Positions 59,531 to 64,000 of a stretch of DNA of 64,000 bases are shown here, piece by piece. A program made the translations under genes and the position numbers. This DNA comes from Klebsiella pneumoniae. GTDB taxonomy: Bacteria > Myxococcota_A > UBA796 > SXON01. The notes beneath the pieces were generated by a model that ran no database searches, had not been told where the DNA came from, and worked only from the letters and a program-made list of their open reading frames with translations. The DNA is taken from assembly GCA_945861635.1 (NCBI GenBank), contig CAMAWH010000004.1:62001-126000 (forward strand), written 5' to 3'. The stretch's first letter is position 1, and every line of letters begins with the position of its first letter.

Positions 59531-60446
59531 ATGTTTCCGCCCGCGGCCACAGCGCTCCGTCCATCAACCACGCCTCGGGATCGTGAAGGACCTCCACCAT
59601 CTTGTCGATGCCAAACCGGGCGTTCAAGCCGTCTTCAATGCGCTCGTCGTAGGTGAACCGGAGGTGCAGGACCTTCCGAATGGCAGGCGCGCCCTCGTGG
59701 GGAACAACCTTTTCCTCTACCTTGCCGACCATGATGAAGAGCGGGCAATTGCCGTACTCAAACAAGTGGTGGTACCCGGCACCCATGTTGAGCGATCCGA
59801 GATTCGCGATGAAGATGCTGGTGAACATCGGGTCGGGGTGGATGAACGCGCCGGGAAGCAGGTTGAAGTAGTCCGCCGTCGTGAGCCCCCACGCGGCGAC
59901 GCGCAGGAAGGGACGGGGAAAAAAGTTAAATAAATCCAGTTCTTTATCGCCCCGCGTCTTCTTTCCGCTGCGCTCTTCGCGCACGCCGCCGTTCATTCGG
60001 CCGATCAACTCCTGAAAGGTTTCACCGTCCTTCATTTCCAGCTTCACCGTGGAGATCTGCGCCTCGCGATCCATCCGTGCGCGCTTGATCGAAAAGGTCA
60101 GCCAACGCTTGTCACGTTGGTACAGCCGTCGGCCGGCCACGAATCGATTCATCTTTGGCGTGCAGGCCAGCGCGATGTTGGCCGCAGCAACGGTCGCATG
60201 GGTCATATTTCCCTGAAACGCCTTCGACTTTTCGAGAAACGCCAGCAGCTTCTCGGCGTCCACGAACGCGTCGAAGTACACGACCGATTCGTTTCGCGTT
60301 GGCATGATGTATTGCATGATCCGCCGGAAAGGCGGAATTCTCAACAGCGTGCCCTCCGGACGCGACGTCTTGGAATGGGCCAGACTCCACAGCACGAACA
60401 TCGTCACCGGGGCGATCCACATCCACATGCCGACTCCAGTCGCCAC
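59502..60446 (-). CDS. Membrane-anchored protein with E2-like (2-oxoacid dehydrogenase acyltransferase) fold
   Basis: A 314-residue protein. A short N-terminal membrane anchor (MWMWIAPVTMFVLWSL) precedes a CAT/E2-type acyltransferase domain: MTHATVAAANIALA, FSIKRARMDREAQISTVKLE, SIFIANLGSLNMGAGYHHLF and the terminal LRFTYDERIEDGLNARF. In active E2 enzymes this last motif reads DHRxxDG. Here the catalytic His is Glu, while the Asp-Gly is kept. There is no lipoyl or subunit-binding domain. It may bind acyl-CoA without transferring, or use another mechanism. It converges with the acyl-CoA ligase/LPLAT operon and may be functionally tied to it. Confidence 0.75.
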   Translation of the reverse strand: MATGVGMWMWIAPVTMFVLWSLAHSKTSRPEGTLLRIPPFRRIMQYIMPTRNESVVYFDAFVDAEKLLAFLEKSKAFQGNMTHATVAAANIALACTPKMNRFVAGRRLYQRDKRWLTFSIKRARMDREAQISTVKLEMKDGETFQELIGRMNGGVREERSGKKTRGDKELDLFNFFPRPFLRVAAWGLTTADYFNLLPGAFIHPDPMFTSIFIANLGSLNMGAGYHHLFEYGNCPLFIMVGKVEEKVVPHEGAPAIRKVLHLRFTYDERIEDGLNARFGIDKMVEVLHDPEAWLMDGALWPRAETSTPATPPPA

Positions 60447-60464
60447 CCTCGTTTAACCGGCAAT

Positions 60465-61859
60465 TCAGTCGATGCGCGGCTGTAGGTGGGTGACGGGCAC
60501 CATGCCGTCGAACCCTTTGAGCGCCGCCATCTCGCGGGCGGGTGACCAACCGGCGACCAGCGCAGACACCCCAGCGGAATGCATCACCGCGTCCGTGCAC
60601 GTAATCTCCCGCTCCCGAGCAGCGTTTTGCACGCGGGCCGCGAGGTTTACGGTCGAGCCGAAATAATCGAGTCGATCGTTGAGCTCGACGGCCAGGCAGG
60701 GCCCCGTGTGCACGCCGATCTTCAGCGAGAGCCGAGAATCCAGTGACTCGACGTTTCGGTGCATCGCCGCAGCGGCTTCCAGCGCGGCTCGCGGCTCCGC
60801 GAAGCTCGCCATCACCGCGTCCCCAATGGTTTTCACGACCGCGCCGCCGCTGCCGCGTACCGCCTCCCGCAGCACGGTAAAGTGGGCCCGAACGAGGCCC
60901 CACGCGCTCATGTCACCCTCGGCTTCGTAGAGCGCGGTCGAGCCCTTCAAGTCGGTGAACAGCACGGTCAACGCGCGAAAAGACAGTCCGCCGTCCGAAG
61001 GAACGACGGCGGCCCGGAAGAGATCGCGAAAGGACTGCGTCGTGAGCAGATGGCGCCCGGTGAGCGGGCGTTGGAGCACCAGCGGGGCCATGCAGGCGCG
61101 CACTTCCGGGGGCGGTACGGGGTCAGGAAACAGGATCCATGTGAGCGGGCGGACATCGCGGTTCCGGAGGGTCAGTCCGACGCGGCCGGCACCGATCGCG
61201 TACCCGCCGCCGAGCAAGTTACCGTCGCCTTGTTCGATGGTAACATTTGTCTGCCCGCTGCCGACGGTGAGCCGGATGGATCGGTGCGTGGTTGGCGAGA
61301 GCAGGATGAATGTGCCGGCCGGTATTTCCGGGTTGATGGTGACCTGTTCGCCGGGTGCAACGATACCGGCCTCGATCGCCGTTGCCTGCAATGCCTCGAC
61401 CAGCGGGGATGCCCACATCGCGCTGGGCGAGAAGTAGAGCGCGCCAAACTCTTTCCTGATGTCGAGCGCGGCCGGGTTGTGAAGTCGGATGGCGCGAACG
61501 CTCGGCGCGACGGTAAAGCCAACCTCGACGTTGTCGTCGGCCGCCGGGGGCAGATCGATATCGCAGACCGGACAGTGCGCTACCCGCAGCGTGGGGAGAC
61601 CCTCGGCGCTTCTCAGGAACGCGCCGCAGCCCGGGCACACGATGCCCCAATCCATGTCAAACAAGCCGGCGTGGGCGGCGTGGACGAAAACGTCGACGGC
61701 GACCTGATCGGAGACGCCCACCGCGTCGGCCCAGCGGAGCGGGCTGGTTCGGTAGAGTTGCTCCTCCGGTCCTTCGGCGATGAAACGGGCAAGCGCGTCG
61801 ATGGGGGCGTCGGGAAGGGCGGCGCGGACGGCGGACAGGCGTTCTTGGAGTGCGAGCAT
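60465..61859 (-). CDS. Class III adenylate/guanylate cyclase with N-terminal sensor and zinc ribbon
   Basis: A 464-residue protein started at the ATG at 61857-61859; the frame extends upstream but there encodes a low-complexity Ser/Ala tail. Residues 1-80 are helical. CPGC...CPVC at about 75-105 is a probable zinc ribbon. A DUF5939-like beta domain follows (ALYFSPSAMWASPLVEALQ, RSIRLTVGSGQTNVTIEQGD). The C-terminal 200 residues are a class III cyclase: LFTDLKGSTALYEAEG (metal Asp), GGAVVKTIGDAVMASF (second Asp), LKIGVHTGPC, FGSTVNLAARVQ. It makes cAMP or cGMP in the cytoplasm. It is divergent from the Asp-rich lipoprotein by 40 bases. Confidence 0.88.
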   Translation of the reverse strand: MLALQERLSAVRAALPDAPIDALARFIAEGPEEQLYRTSPLRWADAVGVSDQVAVDVFVHAAHAGLFDMDWGIVCPGCGAFLRSAEGLPTLRVAHCPVCDIDLPPAADDNVEVGFTVAPSVRAIRLHNPAALDIRKEFGALYFSPSAMWASPLVEALQATAIEAGIVAPGEQVTINPEIPAGTFILLSPTTHRSIRLTVGSGQTNVTIEQGDGNLLGGGYAIGAGRVGLTLRNRDVRPLTWILFPDPVPPPEVRACMAPLVLQRPLTGRHLLTTQSFRDLFRAAVVPSDGGLSFRALTVLFTDLKGSTALYEAEGDMSAWGLVRAHFTVLREAVRGSGGAVVKTIGDAVMASFAEPRAALEAAAAMHRNVESLDSRLSLKIGVHTGPCLAVELNDRLDYFGSTVNLAARVQNAAREREITCTDAVMHSAGVSALVAGWSPAREMAALKGFDGMVPVTHLQPRID

Positions 61860-61899
61860 GCCTTCCGAATAATCCCCCGGTGGTGCTACGGTGTCAGCG

Positions 61900-62631
61900 A
61901 TGGTCAACAAACGCGCGTTCGTGATCGAGGCCTGGCTTGCCGCCGCACTGGTTTCCTGCACGTTTGAGGGAGACGAGGCGGGGGAGTGTAGCGATGGTGC
62001 CGACAATGATCGGAACGAACAGTTTGATTGTGACGACGCAGCCTGCGCGGGCAGCCCGGACTGCACGGACGCAGCCGACGCAGACGCCGACGCCGACGCC
62101 GACGCCGACGTGGACGCGGATACGGATACGGATACCGACGCCGACGCCGATTTCAACATCTACGCTTCCTTCACGCTGGTCTACGTGTTCACGTGGGATT
62201 TCGACGACACGTTCGGTTCCGTCCTCGATCTGTACGGACTGGCCGATTGCTCGACCACCTACGACGCGGCGGGCGTCGCCCTCACGGAAGCAGAGGGTAC
62301 GGCCACGTTCTACGGCACGTGGGGGCTCACGTCGTCGGATTGCAACGAATCGCTGCTCGGGGTCGCGTGGGTCGATGCTTCAGGAGATGCCTACGCGAGC
62401 TTCGTTTCGTTGGACGGCGGCGCAACGCTGGACAGTTGGATCGAGCACGGCAACGTTGCGGACACCACGCCGCTGGAGGAGCCGAGCAAACATGAGCAGT
62501 GGTACATCACGGGCATGGCAGCTCCGATCGCGTCCGATGTCGCGACGCATGCAGTGCAGGAATCGTTCGACCTGAACGGCATCCCTACGATACTGCATCA
62601 CGACCTGGCCGTTACTTTCGTCCCTCGTTGA
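61900..62631 (+). CDS. Acidic Asp-Ala repeat lipoprotein with Cys-rich DG-DND motif
   Basis: A 243-residue lipoprotein. The ATG at 61900 is preferred to a GTG three codons earlier. The lipobox LVSC puts the Cys at about 20. GECSDGADNDRNEQFDCDDA plus GSPDC is the ExCxDGxDNDxDxxxDCxDxxC element widespread on myxobacterial surface proteins. A run of about 28 residues alternating Asp with Ala, Val or Thr follows. The last 160 residues are a beta-rich domain with two cysteines (ADCSTTY, SSDCNES). Function unknown. Confidence 0.78.
   Translation: MVNKRAFVIEAWLAAALVSCTFEGDEAGECSDGADNDRNEQFDCDDAACAGSPDCTDAADADADADADADVDADTDTDTDADADFNIYASFTLVYVFTWDFDDTFGSVLDLYGLADCSTTYDAAGVALTEAEGTATFYGTWGLTSSDCNESLLGVAWVDASGDAYASFVSLDGGATLDSWIEHGNVADTTPLEEPSKHEQWYITGMAAPIASDVATHAVQESFDLNGIPTILHHDLAVTFVPR
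62066..62152 (+). repeat. Asp-x dipeptide minisatellite
   Basis: In-frame GACGCC/GATACG-type hexamers (GACGCAGCC, GACGCC repeated, GATACG repeated) encode an alternating Asp-Ala, Asp-Val, Asp-Thr stretch in the acidic lipoprotein. The GACGCC and GATACG blocks form separate runs, as expected of slippage. Confidence 0.8.
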
Positions 62632-63625
62632 TTTCGCGTTCCAGGCGTTCGCGCAACTCTTCCTCGGGGATCGCCAGCCCTTCGGTGCGCCGCTCGGTCG
62701 CCTCGACGTCCTCGATTCGCTCGCGTCGAAATTGCACGCGTCGTGTTCCACTATCGTTTGAGACGAGAAGATTCACCATAGACCCTTCGGTACCAAGGCC
62801 CACGGCGACAAAATCCGTGGGCGACATTCCTTCGGTGTCGTGGCCGTCCACCTTCAGGATGAGGTCTCCCTCCAGTAAGCCAGCCTCGTCTGCAGGTGTC
62901 CCCCCGAAAACCGTCATGACGCGAATCCCTTCGTCCGCCGGCATCACCTGAATGCCCATCCCTGCTACCGGCCCGTCGTCCACCGCGAAGTCGTAGGCTC
63001 GATCGGTGTCCAACGCGCTGAAGGTCACCGGCGCGCTGGGCCGGGAGAGCAGCCCGTCGGTGACGAGGGCCATCAACTCACACCCGGCACGGCGCGTCGC
63101 GAGCGAGTACCGCCCTTGCGCGTCCGTTTCCGCTACCGCATTGCACCCCTCTACGCGCGCCCCTGCCAGCGGCTTTCCCTGCAGGTTTCGGACGGTTCCA
63201 TGCACCTGCCAATCCTCGCCGACCCGGCAGCGGTACACGGTGCCCCCGGCGAGTTCGACCTCTCCGAGCATCGTGGTGCGTCCGTTTCGCTCCCACGCGA
63301 TGTTCCACGTGCCGGTCGGCAGCGACAGGGTCAGCGCGTCGTCCGTTTCGGAGGCCACGGAGCCGCCTCCACCGGCCTCGAACGCGACCAGATCGCCGGG
63401 GTCTCCTTCTGCCGTAAAGACGCATTGAACGATGGCAAGGTCGCTCGGGAGTGCGAGCGGGCGCTCCTCGGCCGGTTGCGACAATGGAGCGCGGTGCACC
63501 CCCGGAACGGCGGCGCGCCGCCATGACTGGCTCTCCCGGGAGGAGCGCGCCATCTCCTCACGCGTCCACCACACCGCGACGGCGATCGCGGCCAGAACGG
63601 CGAGGACGAGGAACCGACGGCGCAC
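62612..63625 (-). CDS. PDZ-domain membrane-anchored protein
   Basis: A 337-residue protein with an N-terminal membrane anchor or signal (RRRFLVLAVLAAIAVAVWW). A carboxypeptidase-regulatory-like fold is at about 115-195 (VHGTVRNLQGKPLAGARVEG; DAQGRYSLATRRAG). A PDZ domain is at about 220-300 (GIQVMPADEGIRVMTVFGGT, ADEAGLLEGDLILKVDGHD). The C-terminal tail is strongly charged (EEELRERLEREINEGRK). There is no protease domain. It may be a periplasmic adaptor that binds C-termini of envelope proteins. Its 3' end overlaps the acidic lipoprotein gene by 20 bases on the other strand. Confidence 0.8.
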   Translation of the reverse strand: MRRRFLVLAVLAAIAVAVWWTREEMARSSRESQSWRRAAVPGVHRAPLSQPAEERPLALPSDLAIVQCVFTAEGDPGDLVAFEAGGGGSVASETDDALTLSLPTGTWNIAWERNGRTTMLGEVELAGGTVYRCRVGEDWQVHGTVRNLQGKPLAGARVEGCNAVAETDAQGRYSLATRRAGCELMALVTDGLLSRPSAPVTFSALDTDRAYDFAVDDGPVAGMGIQVMPADEGIRVMTVFGGTPADEAGLLEGDLILKVDGHDTEGMSPTDFVAVGLGTEGSMVNLLVSNDSGTRRVQFRRERIEDVEATERRTEGLAIPEEELRERLEREINEGRK

Positions 63626-63682
63626 ACCCGCAGCGTAGCGCGGAGCTTGCCGATCGCGCCTCTACTCTCAACCTGCCCGCCA

Positions 63683-64000
63683 TTACAGCGGCTCAACGTC
63701 GAACAGTTCCATTCCCGGGTTTTCGCGCATCGCGTATTGCAGGGGCCATGGGCTCTCGGAGAGCGCGACCGGGCGATGGTGGCGGTCCTCTACCACCGTG
63801 TAGTCACGACGCGCGCGCATCCACTCCAACCCCGCCGGATTGCCGCCGATCCAACGGGCAAATCGATACGGAACCGAGTCGAGAACGGCCTTTACGCCGT
63901 ACTCATTCTCCAGCCGATGCATGAGCACCTCGAATTGCAGCTGGCCCACCGCCCCGAGGTACGGGTCCTGCTCGCCCAACTCCGGGCGATAGAACAGCTG
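63683..64000 (-). CDS. prfC: Peptide chain release factor 3, C-terminal part (cut by window edge)
   Basis: An open frame of 105 residues runs in from the right edge and ends at 63683. It reads QLFYRPELGEQDPYLGAVGQ onward: LGAVGQLQFEV and YRFARWIGGNPAG are the conserved C-terminal domain of RF3. RF3 is the translational GTPase that recycles RF1/RF2 after termination; the GTPase domain lies outside the window. It has ordinary coding character and is last in a minus-strand run after the PDZ gene. Confidence 0.9.
   Translation of the reverse strand, partial: QLFYRPELGEQDPYLGAVGQLQFEVLMHRLENEYGVKAVLDSVPYRFARWIGGNPAGLEWMRARRDYTVVEDRHHRPVALSESPWPLQYAMRENPGMELFDVEPL

Overview
The window is a GC-rich, gene-dense piece of a Gram-negative chromosome. 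It carries 59 protein genes, two of them cut by the window edges, and one tRNA gene. The gene content resembles Myxococcota or a related former deltaproteobacterial lineage. The signs are many outer-surface lipoproteins with FG-GAP, RCC1 or other beta-propeller repeats, an OmpA protein with thrombospondin type 3 calcium repeats, a lipoprotein with the DG-x-DND-type acidic cysteine motif common in myxobacteria, and a broad fatty-acid oxidation set. There is no rRNA, CRISPR array, insertion sequence or recognisable prophage. The taxonomic reading is inference from gene content.

Layout. 1-1450 (minus): a cut membrane protein and a GT4 glycosyltransferase. 1499-2141: two related cysteine-rich lipoproteins. 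2114-4659 (minus): a lipoprotein followed by thiG and a ThiE-like gene. 4770-7525: two tandem FG-GAP lipoproteins. 7533-11116: a beta-oxidation group (thiolase, an enoyl-CoA hydratase fused to an MshEN-like domain, a 3-hydroxyacyl-CoA dehydrogenase). 11153-14679 (minus): OmpA/TSP3 and FG-GAP surface proteins. 14731-21273: biotin genes bioA, bioF and bioB, with ATP sulfurylase and a hot-dog protein interspersed. 21821-23760: a degenerate M16 peptidase and an LEA-type lipoprotein. 23847-27377: a fadN-like and fadA-like operon behind a perfect FadR-like palindrome. 27418-33693: a sulfatase-fold lipoprotein, a barrel-like protein and a large lipase-like lipoprotein. 35598-38656 (minus): a secreted, competence-like module made of a ComEC-type metallo-beta-lactamase, DUF3006, a double ComEA helix-hairpin-helix protein and a CGPC lipoprotein. 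38660-41792: more lipoproteins.

41803-46982 begins with tRNA-Arg(CCT). A gene-poor, unusual stretch follows, with a three-gene propeller operon, a 500-base gap and a Fic protein. 47199-49759 (minus) holds an unknown gene, a PlsB-like acyltransferase and a thioesterase. 50144-52666 is a TPR protein with a degenerate ATPase domain. 52803-59530 is a tightly overlapping six-gene operon: lipoprotein, MoxR ATPase, DUF58, TgpA-like transglutaminase, acyl-CoA ligase and LpxL-like acyltransferase. It faces a membrane-anchored E2-like protein. A nucleotide cyclase, an acidic lipoprotein, a PDZ protein and the C-terminal end of prfC close the window.

Two themes run through the region. One is fatty-acid and acyl-CoA handling: two thiolases, two hydratase proteins, dehydrogenases, a ligase, acyltransferases, thioesterase-fold proteins and a lipase. 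The other is surface lipoproteins, many with signal peptides of only 6-11 residues before the lipobox cysteine. Several enzyme-fold proteins have lost key catalytic residues: M16, the sulfatase metal site, AAA Walker motifs, LPLAT and E2. The best candidates for something new are the MoxR/DUF58/transglutaminase/acyl-ligase operon, the secreted competence-like module, the hydratase-MshEN fusion and the minimal lipoprotein signals.
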